Shown here: positions 33,303 to 46,045 of the stretch, piece after piece
Numbering within the stretch: position 1 is the stretch's first letter
How the letters are laid out: the number at the start of each line of letters is the position of its first letter
NCBI GenBank assembly: GCA_947069175.1
Contig: CAMTDV010000002.1
Span: 9,589,054-9,653,053 of the forward strand
Direction of reading: 5' to 3'
DNA: 64,000 bases
Origin: Scalesia atractyloides
Lineage: Eukaryota; Streptophyta; Magnoliopsida; Asterales; Asteraceae
Notes under the pieces: generated by a model
Seen by the model: only the letters and a program-made list of their open reading frames with translations
The model's database searches: none
Told to the model about the DNA's origin: nothing
Program-made: the position numbers and the translations under genes

Positions 33303-35760
33303 GTTGTCACTATAGTAAAGTGCATTAGTTATAGCCCTCAACAAAACACATATATTTATGTGAGTTGGAAAAACGTATCGAAGAAACGGTTGTCACAACA
33401 ATGTGCTCCTTTATACATATGGTTGTGTGTTTTAATGAAGTTGGTTAAAAGTGACATAGAGGTAGATAACTATGTGAAATGAAAACTAACCTAATCATCT
33501 GTAATTTGAAATATATCATAACCACATCTAGAAGATATTTTTCTTTTCTTTGTGAAAGTATATGATGTGTTTACTGCTATGGTTTTCTAGAAAAGAGAAT
33601 AGGCTTAATGGATATACTTGATTTCTCCTTCTAAAACCCTTTAAAAACTTCATGTGTATTGTATCGACTCACATTTTTCACACTGAACTTCATTAGTTTT
33701 TTTTCAAGAGCATCTGATTTTGAATATGTATTTCTACCACAACGTATAACAGATCATGATTCTATTCCCTTCTTGTAAATATCATCCTTGAAATCTACAC
33801 AAAAGAGAAAGCGCCAAACATGCCTTGTAGTCTTTGCCCGCCATCACTCTCAAGACAAGATGTAAAATGAAATCTTAAAATCTAAAAAGAATCTAAATAA
33901 TTACTCGAGTGCTTATTTTAGGGTTTTACTAGAGTATGTTTTGAAAACTATTAAAGATATGTGATCATAAATCATATATTCAAATCAAGATATTTTTAAT
34001 ACACATTTTTATAACAAATTAAGATGGAACATTTTAAGGAAAGAAGCTAAAATGTACATGTTTAGGTGTTGTCATATTACTGCAAGAACATCCAAGATTA
34101 TATTATCGCAACGTCCAAGCACATCATATGAGCATATTACTCTCCTATTAAAATGCACTACAAAATCTTAATTTCATGGAAAAGCTCCAAACTTGACTAT
34201 ACAAAATTATTCCTCCCCTTTCGTATTCACTCTGAAGATGAAGCAAGAATCGAGAGTATATTTAAGGTAGGATTCTTAAAATTTATGAAGCATCTAAGAA
34301 TCCGCACGTATGTGTTAGGTTCACGGGTATGGTTTAAAGCCGCTAGGGGCTTTATTATGCTAAGTTAGCTCCACCTAGGCGCCACCTCATATGAGGAGGC
34401 TTTGAAGAATTTTACTTTAACATTCTTGCAATGGTTTAAAGTCCTAATCATCATTAACTAATTATTATTTTTATTTAAATTTAAACATTATTAAGTTTTG
34501 ATATATTAATCTATATTTTAAAATTGATGAAAAAATACAAACCTGAAAATGCTTAAAAGGTTAAACTAGGTTAAACTAAAAACTACAAACCTTCCCTGGT
34601 GGCCTCCTCCTTGTTCACAATAAACCAGAGGTGCTCGGTTAGATCAACCTGAAGGTTAAGGTGTGTGTCCTTGTAACGTATTATGCTCGGATAATTTCTT
34701 TCCAAGCATAGGTAAGTAGTGGGTTCGTCGGTTGGTGACCTTCGTCATAACTCTCTGCACAAAAGGCTCAGCTGGAGTCCTCCAATATCATGTTATGCGA
34801 CATCCTTAAATATTTGTCCAACGCATCACTCGCTTTGCTGTGTCATACGCAAGTTACCGGATTGTGGCTGTACACTTTTGTAATCCAGATAATCCAAATT
34901 TGCGACTAACACGTTCTCTTTGTGTGAAAAATGGATATTGGCCCAAAAGATTATTAAAAACTCTTAAAAAAAGATGACCGCTCATACCAAACCGACGCCT
35001 AAACTGTGCATCGTCGTACAACATATTTTCACAAAAATAATCATGCATTAAACGTTTAAGAGCACCTAATGAATCTCGTTCAAGAGGGGTTTGTCTGGTA
35101 TGCATTGTATACGATTCAACTTCTTCTCGCAAATACTGAATCGCCTCCTTTATCACTACGATAAGCATATCGTCAATCATTCTGTCCAAATCGGATGAAG
35201 AGTGGGATGACATTTTGTAATAAAATGGATTGGAGAGAATGTGTGTGTTTTAGTGAGTTAGTTTGTGATTGGTGTGTAAAAAATATGTATATATGTTAAC
35301 AATAATTTAGTCTTTTTTAGTAAATTGGACCGTTGGTAAACGGTCATGTTGACCACCAACATTGAAATGGTGCAAAAATGCATGTTATGGGCTTGGTGAA
35401 ATGAACTTTGTCGCCTTAGAAGTGATTTGGGGCCCTCTGTGGAACCAAAGGGTCTGATGTGACAAGAGGCGTTATATCACACCCATGTTTCTGTAGTTGC
35501 TATATTAAAGTTTCACTAACTCTACTTATCACACATGTCATATAACCACCAGCAAATCACATATTTTTATTTAAATTTGAAACACATGCATAATAGTGTG
35601 GTGATAGTGGTTATCCCACCCATGACCCATGTAGTTTGTTATGTACGTGATAAATGCTTAAAACTAATTTGGTAAATCTGACATAGAGATACATGACTAT
35701 GTACGTAATTTAGAAACTAACGTAAAGAAGTGTAGTTTGAACTATGTATGTTTGTTGTCA
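33303..35760. repeat. H block, copy B
   Basis: Paralogue of 3,320-5,760, preceded here by a q-type sequence, which is likely the ancestral arrangement. It contains the better-preserved Harbinger fragment. The remainder is non-coding sub-repeat material shared with U. Confidence 0.75.
34700..35213 (-). pseudogene. PIF/Harbinger-type transposase N-terminal fragment, copy B
   Basis: An open frame of 119 codons starts MSSHSSSDLDRMIDDMLIVV at 35,213 and reads through RLMHDYFCENMLYDDAQFRR, GHLFLRVFNNLLGQYPFFTQ and LSGLQKCTATIR to a stop at 34,854. The order resembles the N-terminal helical region of plant HARBI1/ALP1-like transposases. Beyond the stop, shifted frames still encode AYDTA, then LRMSHNMILEDSS, down to about 34,740, so the gene was truncated by one nonsense and one frameshift change before losing its DDE half. 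A possible terminal repeat relic is at 35,469-35,485. It could not catalyse transposition. Paralogue at 4,700-5,519. Confidence 0.65.
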
Positions 35761-38692
35761 TATTTTTTTGCAAGAACATCCATGATTATATTATCACAAC
35801 GTTAAAGCACATCACGAACATATTACTCTCCTATTAAAATGTACCACCATATCTATGAAGAATCTAAGAAATCGCTTATGTGCTTCTTAATTTCATGGTT
35901 GGTTGTGACTATAGTAAAGTGCCTCGGTCTCCACCTAGCATGTGTTATATTATTTCTCAACAAGATACATATTTCTATGTGGGTTGGAAAAGAAATCATG
36001 TGTGAAAGAAGCAGTTATCACAACAATGTGATCCTTTATATACATGGATGTGTGTTTTAATGAAGTTGTTTAAAAGTGAGATAAAGGTAGACGACTATGT
36101 GATATGAAAGATGAGAATACGTTTAATGGATATACTTGATTTCTCCTTCTCAAACACTTTAAAAACTTCATATGTACAGTATAGTTACACTCATTTTTCA
36201 CAAGGAACTTCAAATGAACTTTAATTAGTTTTTCTTAAGAACATATATTATTACACATGTGTTTCTTTCCCAGCGTAACACATCATGGTTGTATTTTCTT
36301 CTTGTAAATATGATCTTTGATATCTAAACATAGTGAAAGCGCCAAACTTGGCTTTGTAATCTTTACCCGCTGTCACTCTAAAGTCCAGACCAGATCTAAA
36401 ATGAAATCTTAAAATCTATGAAGAACCGGAGTAATCGCTCCATTGTTTTCAAAACTATTAAAGATATGTGATAAATCATATCTTCAAATTAGGACAGTTT
36501 ATTTATATTACACATTTATATATACATAAGATCAAATTTTTTTTGTAAGGGAAAGAAGTTGTTAAACATGTTTAAGTGTTGTCATATTTTTGAAAGAACA
36601 TATAAGATTCGATTAATGCAACACTAAAGTACAAATGAGCATATTACTCGCCTATTAAAATGTACCAAAAAATCTTAATTATATATCATAGCGCCCCTCT
36701 CTTCTCCCTAAGAAGAAAAAAAGAATCTTGAGTATGTTTAATGTTGAATTCTTAAGATTTATGAAGCAAAAAAGAATTCACACGTATGTGCTATAGCTGT
36801 TAGAATAAAGTTTCACTAAGTCTACCTAGCACACATGTCATATAACTTCACAACAAATCACATATGCTATCTGATTTTGAAGCACATGCATAATCATATG
36901 ATGAGAGTGGTTATACCACCCACCTATGTAATTCGTATATATGTACGTGGATGAATGCTTCAAACCAAATTCGATGAAATGTGACATAGAGATACATGAC
37001 TACCAAATGTAAAAAACTAATGTAAATATGTATAGTTTGAAGTATATGATAAGCACATATGCATAATTTTTTAGTCTTAGCTAACATAATACTAATTGAA
37101 AGGGCCAGATGGGTTAGTTATCTTTAATTCTTGGTTTATATGTTAATAGATAAATAGTGTAAAATAGAGGAGTTAAAATGCAAAATCTCACATGAAGGCA
37201 TCATTATAAATGAAACCCTAATTCTTGATTTTAATCAGCGCCGCTTCTGACTGCCACTGTCGGTAAACCCTAGTTCACCACTGCCACTTCAGTAGCATCT
37301 TCTGCCTCCACTTGCCGATCCTAGACAGACGAATGGTTAGTTATCTTTAATTCTTGCTTTATATGTTAATAATTATACTGACTGACTGATTCCGGATGCT
37401 GCAGGGAACTGAAGATTGCGTGTTAATTAATCTTGATAGCATGGTGATTGTTCATAGGAATGTATGACCATGCCCAAGATGAGATCTGCGAATGTGATGC
37501 AGGTAACTAACCTAAAAAATGACATTTCTGATTAACCTTATTTAAATATCTACAGATGCTTCTTGTATTGGAATCCTTTGTTAACTGATGATTACATTTT
37601 TTTTGTCAGGTTGATAAGTTCACAATAGCAGCTTTTACTGCTGTGCGTGTAACTATTAATCTCTGTAAATCTTCTCTGCAGTGTCCTTCAATCACTATGC
37701 AAACAGATGTTATTTCGGGAGCTATATGAAGGAGGTGCTGTTTTTCGGTTGGTTCAAAACACCTTGAAGCTGCCACAACATGATGATCCAAAACTTGCAA
37801 GTGTGGTATGCCCAACTGTTTCGAGACCATTCATCTGAAGATGCACCTTTACAAGTCTCAAGGTGAAACCCATGTGTGGCTCGACAACAATAATAACAAC
37901 AGTATGCAACTATGGGTGGTTGTGGACCCGACAATGCGGTTTGTTGGCGTGGTTTTAATCGGAGATTTTTAGTTTGGCACAGAACGGAGAGAAGCTAAAT
38001 GAGATTAGTTTTAATGACAATTCAGACTGTTTGTTGTGATGATTGATTAAGATTTGAAGTTTATCCCTAAGAATACACTCTTTTATAATTTTATGACTAT
38101 CTTGTAATCTATTCCTAGAACAGATTTATTTTATAAATAGTTATTCAAGGGTTTAACATGTGCTTCCGCTTTAGAATGCTTGTAATTATTTGACAAGTGA
38201 TATTGAAGAAAAAAGTATAGAGTGGTAAAAATATTCGGGTACATACAATTTGATAAACATATAGTTTAAACAAAATTCTAAACTAACTTTAATTTTTGAC
38301 CAAGGGCTTGACTTGGAATCGAGTTGATTTTAAGTTCATAACTTCTATTCTTAAAAAAGGCCAGGTCTTTAGATTGAAGACTAACTGATAGTTAATACCA
38401 AAATTAAAAAAAACTTCAAGTAATTAATAATTAACCAACACTTGAAATTATCTAATAAAATCAATAAATATGCTAAGACATCAAAAAATAAGAGTTTGTG
38501 AATACATACTAAAAGAGTAAAATATAAAAAAAAAAACCCTTGTGGAGTTGTAACCAATTTAAAATGAAAATTTAAAATGAGAATTAATCTAAAATATTGT
38601 ACGGCCGTTCCTAAACTTCTAAATAAAATTGATAAAATTATAGTTTTAGTTTTTATTTTCTATTCGTAGAATCACTCAATAGCTTTTTTCTA

Positions 38693-38731
<39 letters not shown>

Positions 38732-41120
38732 TGAGCCTTGTTGGTAATTACTCTAGTAATATGTAGTTGATACTCATTTTTGTAGTAGTGTAATGGTATA
38801 ATATAGTGTTATTTGATATGTAATGATATGATATGTTACTATGTAAATTTTTTGATAATATAATGTTATTCTATGTTGTATTTATCTCGTTAAGTTAAAT
38901 TGAAAAAAGTGAATCATCTGTAAATTCATTTATAGGTTCCATAACATTATTGTATGGTATAATAGTATTGTATGATGTATAAAATTTTTGTATGGTATAA
39001 TATAAAAATCTATTTGGACAAAACTTATCAAAATTAATATTGTTTTATTTTCTTGGATTTTATGTGATCCATTACCACTATAGTTGAATATAGTTGCAAT
39101 ACAAAAATAATTTTCTATATATCCGTAATTTGTTGTTAAAAAACCAATAACAATTAACAGATATGTTTTTTATTTAGAGGGAATTACTTTTTGAGTCCCT
39201 ATTTTAATCGTTTTAATCACTTGAGTACAAAATAAAAAATTTGAACTTTCGGAGTTCCTAACGCATATTTTATAACGTTTTGAGTCCTCTGTTATAATAA
39301 TTTTAACCACATGAGTTCAAAATCAAAAGTACATGTCTTAAAAAGTTGGATTCAAAACGTTATAAAATGAGCGGTTAAACCTTTTAATTTTGGATTTAGG
39401 TGGTTAAAACTAATAAAACACAGAAACTCAAAAAGTAATTTACTCTTTTATTTATTATAGGACTCAGCTGGTAGGTTATCTAACAAAAACTAAGAAAATA
39501 GTTAATCGTTTTAGGTTTTTGGACCGTTGATAGCTTTGGTTTAAAATACTCGTTTAGGAAGTAGTGATAACTTGATATAATGTTATGTCTAGGGATATCA
39601 TATCATATAGTATCAATCCAATCGTATCGTATCATTTAATATTATATCTTACCATATCAAAAGTAACAAAATATGATATACTACAACAAAACATAACAAG
39701 GACCATGCATTACATTACAATCTAATATAATATAGTACAGTAACATAAATGGTGGTGCCAACACCCCTCCACTTTCACAACTAACACTTTTAATCTCTCT
39801 TTCCTTAACTTTTATAATTTGCTTGTTTTACTCTTCAACTTTTACAATTAGCATTTTCACTAACTTGGTTATGTTTGCGTGGTGTTTTAGGAACGATGTT
39901 TGAATTTATGCATCTGGTTTTAACCAGTTTCCATTTCTGATAGTTTTTAATATTGGCGTTTAGCCTAACCCCTCACACTACACTGAGTTTTAACCTAGGT
40001 GTTTTTCCTAAAATAACCTTATAAACACTTTGCAAAATTACAAATAATTGAAAATTTTTATTTTGTCCCTCCATCCTTTTGCGTATATAAGGTTTTTATA
40101 CTTTTTCACTAACTTGGTTATATCTACATGGGTTTTAGGAGTTATGAATTACTGAAAACTTCCTTCCTTCTTTGAGTGTATTATGTTTTACACAAATTTC
40201 CTTTAACACGGCCATGGCTATAGGGCAAGCGTTTTAAAAAGGCATTGTATTTTTTCGTATACTTTCTTTTGAGTGCATTGTATTTTACATAAATTTGGAG
40301 TCATCATTTGGAAGCTTGAGATGTACACATGTCGCAACGCACGTGGTTAATGTTGTGGGGTGAAATATAATTGTAACACTATATTTATGTTAACTAATTT
40401 AATGAATTAATTTCAAGTTAAACATGATAACATGACAGCTTCATAAACATATTTGTTAATTTGGTTTAGCTTACATACAAGGTTACTGGTTATTGTTTGC
40501 ATAAGTGTGTCTATTTTTCTCACTGTATTTAGTTAGAAAAGTTTTAAGTGCGACATGTGGTTTTTGTAGTTGTGAAATTGCATGTGTAATATATATGGGA
40601 AGGTTATCTTGAAAACGGTAAATATGACTAGAATAGTGTAAACGAATGAAAAAAACAATCAAGACGGTTTTTTAATAAAAACCTCATTGTATACAATATC
40701 AAAAAAAGAACTTACCACATCAGATAATTTATTTTTCTCTCAAAATCACTCTTATTAAAATTTTTACACATGTAAAAATATAAAAAATTGCATATATGTA
40801 AATGGCAAACTTACACATGTGTAAATTTTTTTATTTATAATTTCACATAAATTTAAAGGAGCAAATAAAATTTATAACATTGTATCCGAATAACAATGAT
40901 AAGTGTAAATCTTATTTTTTTTTTGAATTTGGATATTTTTTCACGGTTCTCACAATATTTAGCGTTTTCATTTAAACCTTTCTACATATGTATATATAGA
41001 TATACGTATGTGTCTTTTTAATATCTGGTTACATATTGTAAAATACACTCCTTAATTTGATGACTATAAAAATATAAGCATATGTTTAAAAGCTAAATAT
41101 AACAATAATCAATGATGAAA
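35760..41120. repeat. Unit U, copy 4
   Basis: Nearest relative of U2. It contains the spliced-gene remnant (37,205-38,005), a TA tract at 38,698-38,730, and a tail 39,360-41,120 matching 9,540-11,360. Unlike U2 it has only one TA-tract segment but adds an AT-rich stretch at 38,800-38,910 that also occurs after the MULE (30,640-30,750). Confidence 0.75.
37205..38005 (+). pseudogene. Spliced-gene remnant of unit U, copy 4
   Basis: TATA box at 37,205-37,211, telo-box-like AAACCCTAA, first intron 37,336-37,404, exon 2 37,405-37,502, second intron 37,503-37,609, exon 3 from 37,610. Cassette type 1, as in copies 1 and 2. Upstream, at about 37,113-37,143, a piece of the first intron (GGTTAGTTATCTTTAATTC) is duplicated into the promoter region, unlike the other copies. 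No long frame; product unknown. Confidence 0.4.
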
Positions 41121-41650
41121 CATAAAGAAGTGTAACAAGAAAAATGAGCAATTATTGCTTGGTCCAAATATCAATGAGGTGCCGCTCGAGATATTTGTTG
41201 CTCAAACCATGTTCCAGATTTCACAACTTATCTTTACTATTTAACTAAGCAGAAATCGTAGGATACATTGTAACAAGGTACAATGGGTGGCGTTGTATAT
41301 GAAACTATGCCCACAAAAAGAGACTTTGACATTGTTATAAGCTTGAACAATGAGCAACATATTAATAAATGCACCCTTTATGCATGGCGTTACCATGTCC
41401 TATAATCCTTTTATATGGTGAGCACGGTTAGTCGCTTCTTGAAAGAAATTTAAAAATGAATGTGTGCTAGCTACATGATTCACGGTCGGGCAAACATTTA
41501 TTCAGTTTTGCTACAACGTGGTTGTCTTTTCCATTGATATTTGGTAGACATAAATGTATGTATAAAGCAAAGTGGTCTTTAATGGCTCATAAAAATATGT
41601 TCAAAACTGAATATTTTCAAGGTATACATGACACACTACTTAGAATCTAA
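41121..41650. repeat. p block, copy 3
   Basis: Paralogue of 11,360-11,895; continues into gypsy copy B. No gene seen. Confidence 0.75.
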
Positions 41651-41774
41651 GAAATAGGGTTTGGGCCAATCACTATTACAATGCTTAACCCGCTAACCGT
41701 TTATCATTTTACTAATTACAATATATCAAAACACCCAAATTTAAAAGCTTTTGTCACAAATATGCACCATATTG

Positions 41775-42400
41775 GGATGTTGTTTTTGCGTCCGAACCTC
41801 AAACCCTAGAGCAAGCCTATCGTTTATTTGTCACCTTCAACAATAACCACGCCGAGGATGGAACATTGTCTATCCATGGCTCCACCAACACTGCCAACCA
41901 AGCCATCACCGAAGCTTCCAATAAGCCCAAAGAAGCCAAACCCCAACCCAAAAACAACCAAAATGGTAAGAAGCGAAAGCATCAAAATCGTAACTCTGCC
42001 GTAGTAACCCCACAAAACAAACTCAAACAAAATCCCAACAACCCAAACCCTGAACCAACCAAGAAGTCTTACACTGGGACTTTTCCAAAGTGTAACACGT
42101 GCCACTACCATCATCCAATCTCCATCGCGTGCAAATGTTGTACGACTTGCAACAGATATGGGCATTTCGCCACCACATGCCGAAGTGGGCTAGTACAATA
42201 AGGTCACCAAACCCACGACCAAAATCAAAAACCATCGGCAAGCAATGTTCGAGCTTACTACAAATGTGGCGACCTAACCCACCTAAGTCCCTAATGCTTG
42301 CAAAACGCTCAAGGACAAGCTCAAAGTCCACATGGACATGCCTTTAACATCAATGCCAACCAAGCTTAAAATGATAATGGTGTAGTGAACGATATGTTTC
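41775..42400 (+). pseudogene. gag C-terminal (zinc-knuckle) remnant, gypsy copy B
   Basis: Begins PYWDVVFASEPQTLEQAYRL and runs through an N/K/P-rich linker without the frameshift of copy A, so 41,866-42,201 is open for 111 codons. It contains the Cys/His cluster CNTCHYHHPISIACKCCTTC followed by NRYGHFATTCR. A second knuckle with Tyr for the first Cys lies near 42,255-42,310. This is the better copy for judging the protein, still without the gag N-terminus. Confidence 0.8.
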
Positions 42401-42935
42401 TTGTAAACGCAATATATGCTTCTTTGCTATTTGATATAGGTGCGGATAAAAGTTTTGTATCCGTATAATTTTTTGAACCTTGATTAAGTGTACAAGCTCT
42501 AAGTTGCCAAAATCATTGACTGTCGAAGTCGCCAATGGGAAATCTATCACCATTGATTTTGTTCATCGTAATTGTGTTCTCAATCTCAATTAGCATGAAT
42601 TTCCGATCGAACTCATACCCATGCAATTCGGTAGTTTTGATATGATAGTAGGCATGAATTGGCTTACCAAGGTCCATTCCCAAGTCATTTGCTTTGAAAA
42701 ATTTATTCACATTCCTTTTTCGTGTGGTGACACCTTGGATCTTTATGGCGAGAAACCCTCTAAAGGGCACAAACTTATGTTGTGCGTCCAATCGAATAAG
42801 TACTTACGTAAGGAGTACTTAGCCTTTTTGGCCCATATTGTGGAAAAGAAAGGCAAAGAAAAAAGCGTAAATGATATTCCAATCGTTTGTGAATTTCCCG
42901 AAGTCTTCCCTGAAGACTTACCCGGTCTTCTCCGC
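42401..42935 (+). pseudogene. Aspartic protease region, gypsy copy B
   Basis: The active-site loop again reads D-I-G (42,433-42,441), matching copy A, so the change predates duplication. An insertion and a stop (TAA) shortly after VSV break the frame. Downstream FDMIVGMNWL and the FPEVFPEDLPGL linker are intact, the latter closer to the usual plant form than in copy A. Confidence 0.8.
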
Positions 42936-44240
42936 TCATTCTGTTGATTTTTGTATTGACATCATACGCGGTGCTACACCTATGGCGAAATCTCCTTACT
43001 GTCTCGCACCTTCGGGAATGCGAGAACTATCAAGACAACTTCAAGAAGTTAAACGCTTCATTCTTCCTAGCATATCTCCGTGGGGCACTCCGGTCCTTTT
43101 CGTTAAACTCACCATAAGAAACCGTTACCCTCTTCCTTGTATCGATTATCGTGTAACTCGATTGTCGTGAGTTTAATAAACTCACCGTAAAAACCGTTAC
43201 ACTTTTCCTAGTAACGATGACCTCTTCGACCAACTCCAAGGAGAAACGTGTTTCTTGAAAATCGAAGTTCGTTCCGAACATCATCAGCTTTGAGTCCTCA
43301 AAGAATTCCTCCCAAAAACTACATTTCACACTAGATATTGTCACTACGAGTTCATGTTCATGGCTTTCGGCTTAACCAATGTACCTGCGGTTTTCGTGGA
43401 CTTGATAAAATGTATGTGTAAGCATTACTTGGACCATTTTGTGATTGTATTTATTGAAGATATTCTAATCTACACCAAATCCAAGACCGAACATGAGGGT
43501 TATTGCATTTAATCTTAGAACTCCTTTGAATCAAACGACTATATGCAAAATTCTCCAATTGTAAATTTTGGCTAAAAGAAGTTCAATTCCTTGGCCACAT
43601 CGTAAACGAAAAAGGTATCTATGTTGACCCAGCCAAAATCAAAGCCCTCAAGAATTGGATCGGACTAAAATCCCCTTTCCAAGTTTGTTCTATCCTTGGA
43701 TTGGTGGGTAATCACCACCTGTTCATCCCCAGTTTCTCTAAAATCTCCGTGCTTCTCACTTCGTTGATGCAAAAGGATAAACCGTTTGTTTGGGGGTCCC
43801 AAACAAGAGGAATCTTTCCAAATTCTGAAGGACATGCTTTGTAATTCTCTTATCCTAACCCTTCCCAACGGAAATGATGATTTCGTTGTTTATTGTGATA
43901 CCCCCAACCAAGGTCTCAGTTGTGTCGTTATGCAACGAGACAAAGACATTGCCTACGTATCAAGGCAACTCAAATCCATGAAAAGAACTACACCACCCAT
44001 AATATCCAACTCAATGCGGTTGTTTTTGCCCAAAAAATTTGGCGACACCACCTTTATGGTACTAAGTGTGTGGTCTTCACCGATCATAAGAGCCTCCAAC
44101 ATATCTTTAACCAAAAAGAACTCAACATGCGTCAGGGACGATGGGTGGAGTTGTTAAACGATTACGATTGCGAAATTCGCTACTATCTTAGTAAAGAGCA
44201 TGTTGTGGCCAATGCTCTTAGTCGTAAAAACATATCAAGG
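42936..44240 (+). pseudogene. Reverse transcriptase and RNase H remnant, gypsy copy B
   Basis: RT landmarks: VDFCIDI, SPYCLAPSGMRELSRQLQE, ISPWGTPVLFVKL, FMAFGLTNVPAVFVDLI (about 43,355-43,410) and the FIED box at 43,450-43,461. RNase H pieces: ILTLPNGNDDFVVYCDTPNQ (about 43,852-43,911), DHKSLQHIFNQKELNMRQGR (about 44,081-44,140) and HVVANALSRK (about 44,200-44,229). It is better preserved than copy A in the RNase H part, but still interrupted. Confidence 0.85.
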
Positions 44241-44439
44241 TCCATGGCATTCATTGCTTACAAATCTAAACCCACATCCAATCTCATATTCGTGAGGCAC
44301 AATACTCATCTGTCAATGAAGACAATTTGTATGACGAGGTGCAGTGTGGTGAATAGAGTTAACTTGAGTCTAAATCTAAAGGTATCCTCCACTATGCTGA
44401 CCGTATTTGGGTTCCAAACCATGATAACCTTGGTGAAAT

Positions 44440-45702
44440 TTTGATAAAGGAAGTGCACAAATCTCTGTTTTTCATACTTCTAGGTGCGGGCAAGATGTAC
44501 GAAGACCTTCAACATTTATATTGTGGTCGGGCATGAAGAGGACATTGCTCTCTTTGTGTCTAAATGGCTCACTTGCTCCAAAGTGAAAGCTGAACACCAA
44601 CACCCTTCAGGCCTACTCTAACAACCCAAAATTTCAATGTGGAAATTGGAGAGTATTGCCATGGATTTCATTACCAAGCTCCAACAAACATCATCCAAGC
44701 ATGATAGTATTTGGTTGATCATTGATTGATTAACCAAATCAGCTCATTTCCTTCCAATCCATGAAGATTACCGCATTGAGAAATTGGCGGTATCCACAGA
44801 AGTAGTCATTTGCCGCCATGGTATTCCTCTCGACATCATTTCGGATCGGGATGGTCGATTTACTTCCCGCCTTGCCAATATTTCAATATGCTTTGGGTAC
44901 TCAACTCAATCTTCGTTCGGCTTTCCATCCTTAATCCAATGGACAAACCGAACGTACCATCCGAACTCTCGAAGATATGCTTCGATCTTGCGTAAGCGAT
45001 TCGATGGCAATTGGGATATACATTTACCTTTGGTCGATTTCTCGTAAAATAACCGTTACCACTCTAGTATTCAAATGGCACCTTTGGGAAGCATTGTATG
45101 GTCGTAAATTTCGTTAACCAATTTGTTAGCACGAGATCGGCAAAACAAAAATTACCGGTCCTGAGCTCATACAAGAGAGGACGGATAGAATTTCACAAAT
45201 CCGCGACAACCTACTCAGGGCACAAAGTTGTCAAAGCAGCTACGCTAAGAAGAGACACAATCCTTTGGAATTCAACGTTGGTGATCTCGTACCCCTCGAG
45301 GTATTCCCACAGAAGGCAGTGGTATGCTTTGGTAAGAAAGGCAAACTTATTTATCGATATGCGGGTCCTTTCAAGATTCTACACAGAATTGGAAAAGTGG
45401 CCTATCAACTCGACTTACTCTAAGAGCTCAACAATGTACATCCAATTTTCCATGTTTCTAATCTGAATAGGTGCCTAGCCGATGAAGGACTTCAAATTCC
45501 ACTCGACGACTTATGGATCAATAAGTCTATGCACTTCATCGAGACACCGGTTGAAATCATGAACTGCAAAGTCAAGCTACTCAGACTTAGTGGTACTCCT
45601 ATCATCAAGGTACATTGGGAATTAAAACGTGGTGTGGAATTCACTTTGGAACGTGAAGATGAAATAAAGACCACCTACCTACACCTTTGGTTTGATTTAT
45701 AG
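44440..45702 (+). pseudogene. Integrase remnant, gypsy copy B
   Basis: Core motifs at about 44,650-44,860: AMDFITKLQQTSSKHDSIWL, then VSTEVVICRHGIPLDIISDR with the second Asp. A degraded TIRTLEDML segment lies near 44,955. The C-terminal tail parallels copy A (WELKRGVEFTLERED) and ends at 45,700-45,702. Stops and frameshifts persist, several at the same places as in copy A. Confidence 0.8.
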
Positions 45703-46045
45703 TTCATGCAAGATAGTAGAATTCATATAACTTAGTATACATTTGACCTGTGGATTTTAGACGTTTTCTATACTTATGCTATATAGACAAACTTGTATGC
45801 TTACCGAGCATTTTGTGTTGAAATATACTTTAATACATGTTGCAGGAAACTGATGTCTTTATGACAAGAAATCTATTTAGGGTGGACTAGAAACTTACTT
45901 GAGACTTTATTTATTAATTTTGTACTTGTTATGTTTCAATACGCGATGTGTTACAACAGGTGTAACAATTACCAAAAAGTATTGTGTTGACAGTTACTTT
46001 CTATTTGTAAATCCTTATATAAGGATTCAGAAATACATGATCTCC

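Larger units (their letters stand above)
41651..46045 (+). mobile_element. Degenerate Ty3/gypsy element, copy B
   Basis: Second copy of the element at 11,896-16,224, carried by the segmental duplication and flanked by the same p and q blocks. Domain order gag knuckles, PR, RT, RNase H, IN. By eye identity to copy A is in the mid-90s percent. It keeps about 20 bases near 41,760-41,785 (encoding PYWDVVF) that copy A has lost, and it has an insertion of about 20 bases in the protease region (near 42,470-42,490) relative to A. No LTRs are seen. Confidence 0.85.
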
